From: Sinorhizobium meliloti
GTDB taxonomy: Bacteria; Pseudomonadota; Alphaproteobacteria; Rhizobiales; Rhizobiaceae
Assembly (NCBI RefSeq): GCF_035610345.1
Contig: NZ_CP141212.1
Span: forward strand, 253,976-317,975
Direction of reading: 5' to 3'
Length of the DNA: 64,000 nt
A model generated the notes under the pieces. The model was not told where the DNA came from, did not search any database, and saw only the letters and a list, made by a program, of their open reading frames with translations. Positions 8,228 through 18,078 of this stretch are shown here, piece by piece. Within the stretch, counting starts at the first letter, position 1; each line of letters opens with the position of its first letter. The position numbers were made by a program, and so were the translations under genes.

Positions 8228-8578
8228 CTAAGCCCCGAATGCGGCTTCGTAGAGTTCCGGCTTGAAGCCGACGAGCAGCCTGCCCTGGGCCTCGAGCACC
8301 GGGCGCTTGATCATCGACGGCTGCTCGAGCATCAGCGCGATCGCCTTGTCGGCCGTCAGGTCCCGCTTGTCGGCCTCATCCAGCTTGCGGAAGGTGGTGC
8401 CCGAGCGGTTGAGCAGCGTCTCCCAACCGAGTTCGGCGCACCAGCGCTCGAGTCGCGCACGATCGATGCCTTCCGCCTTGTAGTCGTGGAAATCGTAGGA
8501 AGTGCCGCGGCTGTCGAGCCAGTTCCGCGCCTTCTTCATCGTGTCGCAGTTCTTGATGCCGTAGATCGTAACCGTCAT
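8228..8578 (-). CDS. ArsC/Spx-family protein (YffB-like)
   Basis: 116 residues with the thioredoxin-like fold of the ArsC family. It has the N-terminal VTIYGIKNCDTMKKARNWL with a single cysteine (Cys11) and the C-terminal IKRPVLEAQGRLLVGFKPELY block. It lacks a CxxC pair. YffB-type members are not proven arsenate reductases and may be glutathione-dependent thiol reductases. It has no arsenic genes as neighbours, so an arsenate role is unlikely. It is the first gene of a short unit with ybaK. Confidence 0.85.
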   Translation of the reverse strand: MTVTIYGIKNCDTMKKARNWLDSRGTSYDFHDYKAEGIDRARLERWCAELGWETLLNRSGTTFRKLDEADKRDLTADKAIALMLEQPSMIKRPVLEAQGRLLVGFKPELYEAAFGA

Positions 8579-8662
8579 GCCGAATCTCTCCGTACTTCCA
8601 GATGCGGGAGGACATAGCCGGGCGCCGCGCGTCGGAAAAGGCCCGGAGCAAAAGACAAGAGA

Positions 8663-9832
8663 TCAGAGACTGGTGAACTTGCCGGCAACCTCGGCGGCTT
8701 CCGCCGTCTTGAGCCCGGCGATGTTGATTCGGCCGGATGCCGGCATATAGATGCCGTGCTCGGTCCTCAGCCGCATCACTTCCGCTTCGGAAAGCGGCAG
8801 CATGGAAAACATGCCCTCCTGATCGGCGACCGCGCCGAGGCTCTGCCAGCGGGTGCGGAGTCCCTCGGCAAGCGACCGCCGCAGGCCGGTCATCCTGAGC
8901 CGCATCGTCTCGAGCTCCTCCGCCCAGTCGCGCCTGAGTTCCGGGTCGTCAAGGATCGTCCGCACCACCGCTGCGCCGTGATCCGGCGGCATGGAATAGC
9001 TGGTGCGGGCGAGACCCGCGAGGTTTGAGCGCACCCTGTCCGCCGACGCAGAAGAGCTGGTCCGCGCGAAGATCGCGCCCGTGCGCTCGCGATAAAGCCC
9101 GAAGGACTTCGAGCAGGAAACCGCGACGAGCGCTTCCGGGACGACGCCGAGAAGATGCCTGAGGCCCGCGACATCCTGGTCGAGCCCGCGGCCGAACCCC
9201 TGATAGGCGAGATCGACGAGCGGCAGCAGGCCGCGCTCGGCGACCAGGGCGGCGATTTCCATCCATTGCGCTTCGCTCAGGACGCCGCCGGTCGGGTTGT
9301 GGCAGCTTGCATGCAGCAGCACGGCGTCGCCGGGTGCGGCACCTTCCAGCGCGCTCACGAGGTTATCGAAGATTACCGACTGCGACGGAATGTCGAAGAA
9401 GTCGTAGGTGGCGATATCGAGCCCGGCCGCCTTGAAGATCGGCGCGTGGTTCGGCCAGCTCGGCAGCCCGAGCCAGATGCCTCGGCCGCCCATGCGCGCA
9501 ATGAGGTCAGCCGCCAGGCGGAGGGCGCCGGAGCCGCCGGGCGTCTGGACGCCCGCAACGTGGCTCCGCTCGACCGTGTCGCCGCCGACGAGTTCCCATA
9601 GCCGATCGAGGAAGACGAGGTCGCCTTCGGGGCCGATATAGGCCTTGCTGTCCTGTGTTTCGAGCAGCCGCCTTTCCGCCGCCTTGACGGCCCGGAAGAT
9701 CGGCGTGCGTCCGGTCTCGTCGCGATAGACACCGACGCCGAGATCGACCTTTCCGGGGCGCTCATCCTTCCTGAACAGGCCGATCAGGGCCAGCAAGGGA
9801 TCGTCGGCTTGGCGGGCGAGGGCGTCGAACAT
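8663..9832 (-). CDS. tyrB: Aromatic amino acid aminotransferase (class I, PLP)
   Basis: 389 residues. It follows the TyrB/AspC pattern: N-terminal LFRKDERPGKVDLGVGVYRDETG, glycine-rich VQTPGGSGALRLAADL, the HASCHNPTGG turn, DLAYQGFGRG, the PLP-binding lysine in SCSKSFGLYRERTGAI, and a C-terminal YMPASGRINIAGL containing the carboxylate-binding Arg. It transfers amino groups between aromatic amino acids or aspartate and 2-oxoglutarate. The exact substrate preference is not decided by sequence. It stands alone; the next gene upstream is an AstE-like deacylase. Confidence 0.9.
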   Translation of the reverse strand: MFDALARQADDPLLALIGLFRKDERPGKVDLGVGVYRDETGRTPIFRAVKAAERRLLETQDSKAYIGPEGDLVFLDRLWELVGGDTVERSHVAGVQTPGGSGALRLAADLIARMGGRGIWLGLPSWPNHAPIFKAAGLDIATYDFFDIPSQSVIFDNLVSALEGAAPGDAVLLHASCHNPTGGVLSEAQWMEIAALVAERGLLPLVDLAYQGFGRGLDQDVAGLRHLLGVVPEALVAVSCSKSFGLYRERTGAIFARTSSSASADRVRSNLAGLARTSYSMPPDHGAAVVRTILDDPELRRDWAEELETMRLRMTGLRRSLAEGLRTRWQSLGAVADQEGMFSMLPLSEAEVMRLRTEHGIYMPASGRINIAGLKTAEAAEVAGKFTSL

Positions 9833-9928
9833 CCGGTATTCCTTGTGGAGCAGTGGATCGGATCATAGTCGTTTCCCACAGGCGGAAAGGCAAGCGGTTC
9901 CGCACCGCGACTGGTCGAAACGGCGGGT

Positions 9929-10990
9929 TCAGGCCTCCAGCGTCCCCGGCTTGCGCGCCGCACGCGAAGGCCCGGCGCAGGCGATCTTCATCAGGTCGGA
10001 CCGGCGGCGGGCGAGACGGGTGGAGACGCGCGTGACGATGAGCCCATCCTGCGGCGCCCGAACCTCGACGGTGCCGCCCGGCACGCCGGGGCGGACCAGG
10101 ATGGTCGCCAGCAGTTCTCCGGCCTCGACGCTGTCGCCGATATCGCGGTGGAAGAGGACCGCACCGGCCTCCGGTGCGCGGATCATCTCGATATTGTCGA
10201 GCGGCACGGCTTTGCCGGCAAAAACCGGAAGGCCGACGCCGGTGCTCGCAACGACTCCGCGGCCGGCAAGAAAGCGAAACATGCTTTCGGCGTCCTTGCG
10301 CGCAATTTCCGGATAGACGTCGCGCGTGCCGCGCAATTCCACGGTCACCGACAGGCGGCCGGGCAGGGCGGTCCTGCGCTCGCCTTCGCTCTCGTGCTTC
10401 CATGCATGGGCGACCGCCTCCTCGAAGGCCGAGCTTTGCCCGTCGGAAAGGAACACCGCCTCCATGTCGAGGGCCGCTGCAAGGTCGGCGGCCTCCGGCC
10501 AGAATGCCTCGTCGATATAGGCATATTGCAGCCCCTCGTCGTCGCAATGGAGGTCGAGCACCAGATCCGCGCCGAGCGCCATATGAAGAAGGTGCCGCTT
10601 CAGCCGATCGACGGCCGAGTAACGGTCCGGCCCTTCAAGCAGACCGTCACGCTCGCCAAGGGAGATCAACGGGAAATCCCGGTTGAAATTGGTGCGGGAG
10701 CCCAGATCGAAGCGGCCCTGCAGTTCGCCGAAATGCGACTGCGCCGTGCCGATCGGATTTGCCTGAGGAACGATGGTGATATCCCCGAGAACGGCGCCGT
10801 CATTCTCCGCCTGGCGGAGCCGTTCGAGCAGGAAATGAAGAAGTGCCGTTCCCGGCAGCTCGTTGGCATGGAGCGCCGCCTGGATATAGGTCCGCGGCGC
10901 TGCGCCGTTTGCCCCCTTGAACCGGAACACCGGCAGCCGCCACTCGATGCCCGGCGTATCGCCGGCGAAGATGATTTCGGAAATGTCCAC
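9929..10990 (-). CDS. AstE/AspA-family deacylase (zinc carboxypeptidase fold)
   Basis: 353 residues if started at GTG 10990, which has GAGGA 8 bases upstream. A longer ATG start at 11047 lacks this signal. The zinc site of the succinylglutamate desuccinylase/aspartoacylase family is seen as HANE (His41, Glu44) and a later DLHCDDEG. The C-terminal 80 residues form a biotinyl/lipoyl-like half-barrel (GAVLFHRDIGDSVEAGELL) common in this subfamily. It probably releases an acyl group from an N-acylated amino acid or ectoine-like compound. No arginine succinyltransferase or ectoine genes are adjacent, so the substrate is open. Confidence 0.85.
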   Translation of the reverse strand: MDISEIIFAGDTPGIEWRLPVFRFKGANGAAPRTYIQAALHANELPGTALLHFLLERLRQAENDGAVLGDITIVPQANPIGTAQSHFGELQGRFDLGSRTNFNRDFPLISLGERDGLLEGPDRYSAVDRLKRHLLHMALGADLVLDLHCDDEGLQYAYIDEAFWPEAADLAAALDMEAVFLSDGQSSAFEEAVAHAWKHESEGERRTALPGRLSVTVELRGTRDVYPEIARKDAESMFRFLAGRGVVASTGVGLPVFAGKAVPLDNIEMIRAPEAGAVLFHRDIGDSVEAGELLATILVRPGVPGGTVEVRAPQDGLIVTRVSTRLARRRSDLMKIACAGPSRAARKPGTLEA

Positions 10991-11084
10991 TCGTTTCGTC
11001 CTCAAACTCGAAAACCGGTTATGAGACTTGGCATTGCCGTATTGCAAGCCCGACGACGGCTGTAGACCCTAGCTGCCGCCGATC

Positions 11085-11672
11085 TCAATCCTCATCGACC
11101 GTCGGAAGGTCAAGAGCCGAGCGCAGCACGCCGACGCCGCGCTTGTAGAGCATCGCATATCGCGCCGGCGCCAGCAGATCGGCCCCGGGCGTGAACCCGG
11201 GAATGGTCTTGTTGAATGGAATCGCACCGCAGCCGGGCGTAAGGCAATCGAGTTTGCCCTTGGGACACTCGTTGAAGCGGCAGAGGCGACCGAGATAGCG
11301 ATCACTTCCCGGCTCGAACAGGAAGGTATCGACCTTGTTGCCCGGAACACTCATGCCGGCTCCGGATTCGAATGCCTCTCGCAAGGAGCGGGCGCATGCC
11401 TTGCTCAGTTCGGTGAGGCGCTCTTGCGTGTCGAGCCAGAGCGCCATGTCGAGATCACTGCATTCGTGCCAGACCTCGATGCCGCTGCTGCGGAAACCCC
11501 TGAAGCGAGGGACCTCCTTCCAGAGCGGCTTTGCAACCGAGCCGATGACGGCGATCGCCTGAACTTCAGAGAACCCGGCCCAGGAGCGGGCGACGATGTC
11601 CGCCGCCAGGCGGTAATCATGCTGCAGTTTGAGCAGATAGCGGTTTTGACTGTCGATCTCCGAGCGGCGCAT
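11085..11672 (-). CDS. Nucleotidyltransferase-like protein with a four-cysteine cluster
   Basis: 195 residues, family not recognised with certainty. The pattern of a minimal nucleotidyltransferase fold is visible: AVIGSVAKPLWKE (Gly44-Ser45), ECSDLDMALWLD (Asp73, Asp75) and a third acidic residue in NKVDTFLFE (Asp115). After this come Cys131, Cys136, Cys143 and Cys148, spaced C-x4-C-x6-C-x4-C, which could bind zinc or an iron-sulfur cluster. The gene lies just outside the presumed guaA-linked island and may belong to the same accessory block. No partner toxin or antitoxin is adjacent. Confidence 0.65.
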   Translation of the reverse strand: MRRSEIDSQNRYLLKLQHDYRLAADIVARSWAGFSEVQAIAVIGSVAKPLWKEVPRFRGFRSSGIEVWHECSDLDMALWLDTQERLTELSKACARSLREAFESGAGMSVPGNKVDTFLFEPGSDRYLGRLCRFNECPKGKLDCLTPGCGAIPFNKTIPGFTPGADLLAPARYAMLYKRGVGVLRSALDLPTVDED

Positions 11673-11756
11673 GACATCCAGATTAAATTAAAGCCTCACG
11701 TGAACAAGGTGGAGGACGGTTTTGATTATTTTTCGCATCGCCGGATGGGCAAAATG

Positions 11757-11769
11757 ACTCCCACTCGAT
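11757..11769. repeat. Left attachment-site repeat (copy of guaA 3' end)
   Basis: ACTCCCACTCGAT is identical to 13017-13029, the last codons of guaA. The match runs to 16 bases with one mismatch (next bases TGT versus CGT). On the reverse strand the copy still reads Thr-Ile-Glu-Trp-Glu but continues to TCA instead of the TGA stop. This is the signature left by an integrase that targets the 3' end of guaA. Confidence 0.7.
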
Positions 11770-12002
11770 TGTTGATCTCTGACTTAAGTCATTGTTTTTT
11801 CCTTGAAAAATTATTTTTTCGCTCTCCGAAATACCGTCATGTGGACCGTCAAAAAACGGCGCTTTTGAAATCATTGGATTTTGGGGCCATTTGCGAAAAT
11901 CGTGCCTTCGCTTTCGCATAAAGTACCGTCAAGCAAGGCGTATCACACGATTAGCGACGATACCACTGCGCCGCGACCAGACCGTCCACCGACCGCGCGA
12001 CC

Positions 12003-12031
12003 TTGCTATACGCCCGAATTCTGGCTATATT
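12003..12031 (+). promoter_or_regulatory. Promoter of the vapBC operon
   Basis: TTGCTA (12003-12008) and TATATT (12026-12031) are 17 bases apart, 22 bases before the antitoxin start. GCTATA occurs twice (12005-12010 and 12024-12029), overlapping both boxes. It could be the half-site recognised by the antitoxin. Confidence 0.55.
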
Positions 12032-12053
12032 ACTGGAAATACCGGAGGCAGTC

Positions 12054-12353
12054 ATGGGAAGTTCACAGAAGCGCGCCATCCAGAATTATCGCTCTCGCCT
12101 TGGCAAGCGCGGCCTTGCCCGCTTCGAAGTGCTTGGCCGGGACGCTGATCGCGACCTTATCCGATCGCTAGCCAGGCGCCTGTCCGAAGACACGCCCGAG
12201 GCCTCAGAGCTTCGCGCCACGGTCAGCAAGTCGATCGCTGGCGATCCGCCAAAACCTGGCGGCATCCTCGCGGCGCTGCGGCGTTCGCCGCTGGTGAACG
12301 CGGAACTCGATCTTTCCCGCCCCCGTGAAAATGCGCGCAAGGTCGACCTGTGA
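12054..12353 (+). CDS. vapB: VapB-like antitoxin
   Basis: 99 residues, MGSSQKRAIQNYRSRLG start with GGAGG 5 bases upstream. The segment LARFEVLGRDADRDLIRSL looks like the strand-helix of a ribbon-helix-helix DNA-binding domain. The C-terminal half (GGILAALRRSPLVNAELDLS) is the usual toxin-wrapping tail. It should bind VapC and repress its own promoter. The stop overlaps the toxin start (GTGACGCGC region, 4 bases), so the two are translationally coupled. Longer in-frame starts upstream run through the promoter and are rejected. Confidence 0.82.
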   Translation: MGSSQKRAIQNYRSRLGKRGLARFEVLGRDADRDLIRSLARRLSEDTPEASELRATVSKSIAGDPPKPGGILAALRRSPLVNAELDLSRPRENARKVDL

Positions 12354-12781
12354 CGCGCTATCTGCTGGACACCAATATCATCAGCAATGTTGTTAAACCG
12401 CAGCCATCGGAGTCGCTTCTGGCGTGGATGTCGAGGCAGCGTGATGAGGACCTGTTCATCGCGTCGCTGACCGTTGCGGAAATTCGACGGGGGATTCTGG
12501 AGAAGCCACGAGGCAAGAAGCGCGCCGCTCTCGACAGGTGGTTTTCTGGGCCTGAAGGGCCTCAGGCTCTGTTTGCTGGCCGCATCCTGTCGTTCGACGA
12601 CAAAGCGGGCCTGATCTGGGCGCAGCTAATGGCGGCGGGCAAAGCGGCCGGTAAGCCGCGCAGCGGGCTCGACATGATCATCGCTGCTGTCGCCGGCGCA
12701 AACGACTGCGTGGTAGTAACAGATAATGAAAGGGATTTTGCCGGAGTTGAGATCCTCAATCCTATGCGCGGAGCGATCTAA
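12350..12781 (+). CDS. vapC: VapC-like PIN-domain toxin ribonuclease
   Basis: 143 residues, standard length. All four acidic residues of the PIN active site are in place: Asp7 (YLLDTNIIS), Glu44 (TVAEIRRG), Asp108 (SGLDMIIAAVA) and Asp125 (VVTDNERDF). VapC toxins cleave specific RNAs, often initiator tRNA or 23S rRNA, when the antitoxin is lost. All catalytic residues are intact, so it is probably active even though the surrounding island is decayed. Confidence 0.92.
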   Translation: MTRYLLDTNIISNVVKPQPSESLLAWMSRQRDEDLFIASLTVAEIRRGILEKPRGKKRAALDRWFSGPEGPQALFAGRILSFDDKAGLIWAQLMAAGKAAGKPRSGLDMIIAAVAGANDCVVVTDNERDFAGVEILNPMRGAI

Positions 12782-12816
12782 TGCAGCGCCGGTCGGACGA
12801 ATGCGTGGGGGATCTG

Positions 12817-12942
12817 ATGGCTGAAACTCAAATAGAGTGGACGGATTCCACTTGGAACCCTGTGGCAGGAAGTTCGATCGTCACTGCCGGCTGCACGCAT
12901 TGCTATGCAATCGAAATGGCCAAACGACCCGAAACTCCATGA
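12817..12942 (+). pseudogene. Truncated DUF5131 (phage Gp37/Gp68-type) gene fragment
   Basis: The frame reads MAETQIEWTDSTWNPVAGSS and continues through VTAGCTHCYAIEMAKRP to a stop after 41 codons. DUF5131 proteins of roughly 250 residues begin with this IEWTD-TWNP-GC-pattern and CxxCYA motif, so only the N-terminus remains. One usual cysteine of the motif is Ser here (GSS). The break falls about 75 bases before the right attachment repeat, which suggests deletion of the rest during island decay. An in-frame ATG at 12781 overlaps the vapC stop, but the internal ATG has the better RBS (GGGGGA). Confidence 0.7.
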
Positions 12943-13014
12943 TCAGCCGAACCTCTGATTTTCCCGCCTTTTCTACGATATTCTACGCTGTAGCCGCCGA
13001 TCGCCGCCGTTTCC

Positions 13015-14577
<1,563 letters not shown>

Positions 14578-14682
14578 AGCGGGCCTTCAAGCAAGCTTGA
14601 TCATGGCGAGCCTTTAATGAAAGCCCGCCTTTGGCGCAACGATAACATTGCACCCGGACAATCAGGCGCCCGGACGGAAGGC

Positions 14683-15321
14683 TCAGAGCCGGATTTCGCC
14701 CGCCTCCAGCGCCGCCTCGAGCCGGTCGATGGTGGCTGCGAGCTTCTCGTCTATCACGTTCAGGTACTCGGTCCAGTCGCCGACATGCTTCAGCTCCGCC
14801 TTCCCGTCCGAAATGCCGCGCAGGCCGATGAGCGGCACGCCATACGACTGGCAGGCGCGCAGGATCGCAAAGGTCTCCATCTCGACCATGTCGGCGTCGA
14901 TCTCGTCATAGGTCCTGCCGGAGACGATGTCGGCGCCGGTCGAAAGCCGTGCCTTCTTCACGCCGGAAATGCTGAGCGGCAGTTTAACGACGGCAGGCAG
15001 ATCGAGGAAGGGCGTCGCACCCTTCTCGAAGCCGAGGGGCGAGGCGTCCATGTCGCGGTAGGCGACCGAGACCGCCTGGTAGATTTCGGTCTGTTCGAGC
15101 GTCGCGGACCCGGCCGAGCCGAGCGAGACGACGAGGTCCGGCAGGCTGCCTCCGGCGTGGAGCTCCGCGAGCGCCCTGGTCAGGCTGACGGCCGCCTCGA
15201 CCGGACCGACGCCCGTCATCAGGGGTGCGATCCTGGCACGGAGGGACGGACCGTACTCGGCGTCCACAGCCATGACATAGAGAATAGTGCGCCCCGCTAC
15301 CGGCTTGAGTTCGAAGCTCAT
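14683..15321 (-). CDS. mtnN: 5'-methylthioadenosine/S-adenosylhomocysteine nucleosidase-like protein
   Basis: 212 residues of the purine phosphorylase superfamily. It shows the early LYVMAVDAEYGPSLRARI, the TGVGPVEAAVSLTRAL nucleotide-site glycine motif and DADMVEMETFAILRACQ with the ribose-contacting Glu. The terminal GISDGKAE carries the catalytic Asp. It would recycle methylthioadenosine and S-adenosylhomocysteine by cutting the glycosidic bond. The start overlaps the stop of the thioesterase gene by 4 bases (ATGA), so the two form one unit. Confidence 0.88.
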   Translation of the reverse strand: MSFELKPVAGRTILYVMAVDAEYGPSLRARIAPLMTGVGPVEAAVSLTRALAELHAGGSLPDLVVSLGSAGSATLEQTEIYQAVSVAYRDMDASPLGFEKGATPFLDLPAVVKLPLSISGVKKARLSTGADIVSGRTYDEIDADMVEMETFAILRACQSYGVPLIGLRGISDGKAELKHVGDWTEYLNVIDEKLAATIDRLEAALEAGEIRL

Positions 15322-15770
15322 CCTTCGATCCCCTCGCGTCCGCGCACCACCATCATCGTGCCTGTCATCGAGGCGATGAGCTTGGCCGGTCCGTCGGACC
15401 TGACCGCATAGGCCCGCCCGTCCGAGACGATGATCGTCGTGCCGGGCTTCGTCACCTCGCCGCGAAAGAGGAACCGCTCGCCCCGTCCGGGCGAAAGCAG
15501 ATTGACCTTGAACTCGATCGTCAGCAGCGATGCGTCGGGGTCGATCACCGAATAGCCGGCATAGGTACCCGCCGCATCGAGCGCGGCGGAAATTACGCCG
15601 GCATGCAGAAGGCCGTGCTGCTGCGTCAGCTTGGGATCGAAGGAAAGCTCGATCTCGACGGTCCCCGGTTCGACGCGCGTGAGCTCGGCTCCGATCGTGC
15701 GCATCGCGGCCTGCCGTCTGAAGCTTTCCCGGATGCGCTTCCTGAAGTCGTGAGGATCGCTTTCGTCCAT
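15318..15770 (-). CDS. PaaI-family hotdog-fold thioesterase
   Basis: 150 residues. The hotdog helix motif QQHGLLHAGVISAALDAAGTYAGYS and the second-strand pattern LLTIEFKVNLLSPGRGERF are those of the PaaI/4HBT thioesterases, which hydrolyse acyl-CoA esters. The start MDESDPHDFRKRIRESF is chosen because the longer open frame upstream crosses tspO in antisense. It is coupled with mtnN. The acyl substrate is unknown. Confidence 0.87.
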   Translation of the reverse strand: MDESDPHDFRKRIRESFRRQAAMRTIGAELTRVEPGTVEIELSFDPKLTQQHGLLHAGVISAALDAAGTYAGYSVIDPDASLLTIEFKVNLLSPGRGERFLFRGEVTKPGTTIIVSDGRAYAVRSDGPAKLIASMTGTMMVVRGREGIEG

Positions 15771-15850
15771 GTGTCGGTTTGCCTTGATTCCGCGGACAAC
15801 GCTGCCCGGATTTTCCCGGAGACTGGCACGCCGGCTGCGGCCCGGCAAGC

Positions 15851-16306
15851 TCAATTCATGAGGAAAATCGAACCGTTGAGAAGGGTCGCGAAGGCCACCC
15901 ATGCAAGGTAGGGCACAAACAACAGAGCCGAAATCCTGTCCTTGCGCAGGCTTGCGAGGATGAATGCCACGATGGACGCGAACAGGGCGAAGATGACGAC
16001 CAGCGCGGCAGCGATCTGGTGCAGCCCGAAAAACAGCGGCGACCAGACAAAGTTCAGGATCATCTGGGTGAGCCACAGCGGCCACAGGACGGAGTGGCCG
16101 CGATGATCGAGAAAGCTGCGGGCACCGGCAATTCCGATCATCACGTAAAGGATCGACCAGGCGGGAGCGAAGGCCCAGTTCGACGGCGTGAAGCTCGGCT
16201 TTGCCAGCGACCGATACCATGCGTCGGGGATGTTGATGTAGCCGATGGCGAGGCCGAGGCCGAGAACGGCAATGACGAAGAGGACATGCACCACGGTTCT
16301 GTTCAT
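15851..16306 (-). CDS. tspO: TspO/MBR-family tryptophan-rich sensory protein
   Basis: 151 residues with five predicted membrane helices. It has the diagnostic aromatic block WYRSLAKPSFTPSNWAFAPA, then SILYVMIGIAGARSF and LNFVWSPLFFGLHQ. TspO proteins bind tetrapyrroles and cholesterol-like ligands in the outer or inner membrane. In S. meliloti a TspO affects expression of nutrient-deprivation genes. The start is the ATG before NRTVVHVLFVIAVLGLG. It is divergent from the GNAT gene, with about 80 bases between. Confidence 0.92.
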   Translation of the reverse strand: MNRTVVHVLFVIAVLGLGLAIGYINIPDAWYRSLAKPSFTPSNWAFAPAWSILYVMIGIAGARSFLDHRGHSVLWPLWLTQMILNFVWSPLFFGLHQIAAALVVIFALFASIVAFILASLRKDRISALLFVPYLAWVAFATLLNGSIFLMN

Positions 16307-16387
16307 GCGTGCTAAATGGAGCCGGGGGCGGCGATTTCCAGTCGCTGTACCGTTTGGCGGCGAAGCGGCGCCACCTATATGTGGTCT

Positions 16388-16942
16388 ATGAAAAACTTCC
16401 GGCGCATCGAAATCCGCCCGGCCGTGCCCGACGACCTCATGACGATCGCGTCGGTCCTGGTCAGGACCTGGCGCGCGACGTTTCGCGGCATCATATCCGA
16501 CGCCTTTCTCGATGCCATGACCGTCGAGGACCAGGCGATGCGGCATGCGCAGCGCATGCGTCTTCCGGGCAGCTTCATCATGGTCGCGGCCGACATGACC
16601 GACGACCGGGTGATCGGCTTTGCAAATTGCGGCAAGGCAAGGGGAATGCCGCCAGCATTCGACCGGGAGCTCTACGAGCTCTATCTTCTGCCGGAGTTCC
16701 ATGGCGCAGGCCTCGGCTCCGCGCTGGTGCGCAGCGTCGCCGGCCATTGCCGCGACACAGGAGGATCGTCGCTTTTTGCCTGGGTGCTGAAGGGTAACCC
16801 CAACCGGGTATTCTATGAGCGGCTCGGTGCCCGCGCCGTCGGCGAGGGCCGGGTCAGCGTCGGCAGAGAAAGCCTGGATCAGGTGGCCTATCGCTGGGAC
16901 GATCTCGCGGCGCTCTCCGACTTCGGAGACGCGTCCATCTGA
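16388..16942 (+). CDS. GNAT-family N-acetyltransferase
   Basis: 184 residues. The acetyl-CoA loop is recognisable as LYLLPEFHGAGLGSALVRSV, and the C-terminal FYERLGARAVGEGRV is typical of the fold. The start MKNFRRIEIRPAV is preferred over an upstream in-frame ATG at 16316 because the domain begins at once. Its 3' end overlaps the convergent DUF1513 gene by 55 bases. The acceptor substrate is unknown. Confidence 0.87.
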   Translation: MKNFRRIEIRPAVPDDLMTIASVLVRTWRATFRGIISDAFLDAMTVEDQAMRHAQRMRLPGSFIMVAADMTDDRVIGFANCGKARGMPPAFDRELYELYLLPEFHGAGLGSALVRSVAGHCRDTGGSSLFAWVLKGNPNRVFYERLGARAVGEGRVSVGRESLDQVAYRWDDLAALSDFGDASI

Positions 16943-18027
16943 TCCGTCGCCAGCCGGATTATGTGCTGATCCCAGGCAACGGGGCTCCTTCGCTCCTTGA
17001 ATAGGCCGCGGTAGGAGGAGACGGCGAAACCGTGCTTCGCGGCGGCAATGCCCGCTGCGTCCGCAACCGGTTCCTCCTTGAGGACGGCACCGGTTTTGGC
17101 GTTGAGGGTCACCGCGACGCTGGCCTTGGGAGAGGTGAGGCCGACAAGCCCTTCGCGGCGGTTGACCGCGATAGCGCCGACGTAATTGGCGAGCGCCGCG
17201 GTCGTTCGTTCCGGCAGGTCTACGAAGGTCAGGTCCTCGCCCTTGGCGAAGTGCCCGACCAGCGGCGGAAGGTCGTTGCGCGCACCTTCGTACTGGCAGG
17301 CGAACCAGACACGTCCGTCGGCGCCGATGTCGACATGTCGGGTCGAAAGGCGATTGAGATGAGGCGGCAGCACATGCTTCTCGATGAGCGCCCCCGTCGC
17401 GGCGTCCACGAGTGCCAGGCTCGGCTCCATGCGGTCGAGATTGAGCTTGGTGCGGCCGAAATCCGGATGGGTCTCGATGCCGCCATTGGCTATTGCGAGC
17501 GTGCGTCCGTCGGCGGCAAGCGTCATGTCGTGTGGGCCGATGCCGTAAGTCGGGAACTCGCCGATACGGGTAAAATCCCGGCGGCCATCATAGATGCCGA
17601 CCATGCCGCGATTGGCGGAGAAGTCGTTTTCGGTCGCATAGAGCAGCCGGCCGTCTGCCGAGAAGCAGCCATGGCCGAAGAAGTGGCGGCCCTCGGCGGA
17701 GGTGATGACGAGCGGCTCGGCGGTGCCGTCCGGCGCAAAGATCATGGCATAGGTGCCCGGCCGTCGGGCAAAGGCGACCGCGCGCCGGCTTGCCGGGGAG
17801 AAGGTCATGCCATGCGCACGCGCCGGCAGCAGCCTGCGCTCCACGATCTCGCCCGTTTCCGTGAGCGTCGCGACACCGTAGCTACCGTCCTGCGCCATGA
17901 AGGCCGAGGCGAAGACGGCATCGGCCCTTTCGAGAGCAAAGGCGCCCCTGGGGGCAAGGGCGGTCACCCACGCGGCACCCGCCATTTTGACGAAGCTGCG
18001 GCGGTCGATGAGGGTATTGGTCTTCAT
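16888..18027 (-). CDS. DUF1513 periplasmic beta-propeller protein (Tat-exported)
   Basis: 379 residues. The N-terminus has a twin-arginine signal, DRRSFVKMAGAAWVTALA. The remainder has repeated WD-like blades (GHGCFSADGRLLYATENDF, IGPHDMTLAADGRTLAIANGG, STRHVDIGADGRVWFACQYEG) of the DUF1513 family. The family is normally the last gene of imelysin clusters and its function is unknown. Here it lies 51 bases downstream of corA. The last 18 codons overlap the 3' end of the convergent GNAT gene. Confidence 0.88.
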   Translation of the reverse strand: MKTNTLIDRRSFVKMAGAAWVTALAPRGAFALERADAVFASAFMAQDGSYGVATLTETGEIVERRLLPARAHGMTFSPASRRAVAFARRPGTYAMIFAPDGTAEPLVITSAEGRHFFGHGCFSADGRLLYATENDFSANRGMVGIYDGRRDFTRIGEFPTYGIGPHDMTLAADGRTLAIANGGIETHPDFGRTKLNLDRMEPSLALVDAATGALIEKHVLPPHLNRLSTRHVDIGADGRVWFACQYEGARNDLPPLVGHFAKGEDLTFVDLPERTTAALANYVGAIAVNRREGLVGLTSPKASVAVTLNAKTGAVLKEEPVADAAGIAAAKHGFAVSSYRGLFKERRSPVAWDQHIIRLATDQMDASPKSESAARSSQR

Positions 18028-18078
18028 GCGATTTCCTGCAGCGGGCGATTTCCTGCAACGGTCGAGGTCACTCCGCTA

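Larger units (their letters stand above)
11673..12053. other. AT-rich non-coding stretch spanning the left island boundary
   Basis: 381 bases without a convincing gene and clearly richer in A and T than the neighbours, with runs such as TTATTTTTTCG. It contains the left copy of the guaA 3'-end repeat (11757) and the vapBC promoter. A 78-codon reverse frame here (11683-11919) has no start signal and appears incidental. Confidence 0.7.

Noticed and set aside
8228..8578. Arsenate reductase role for the ArsC-like gene
   Set aside because: No arsenic regulator, pump or second active-site cysteine is present nearby. It is coupled to ybaK instead.
11683..11919. Reverse 78-codon frame containing STIEWES
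   Set aside because: The TIEWE part is simply the duplicated guaA end. There is no RBS or domain.
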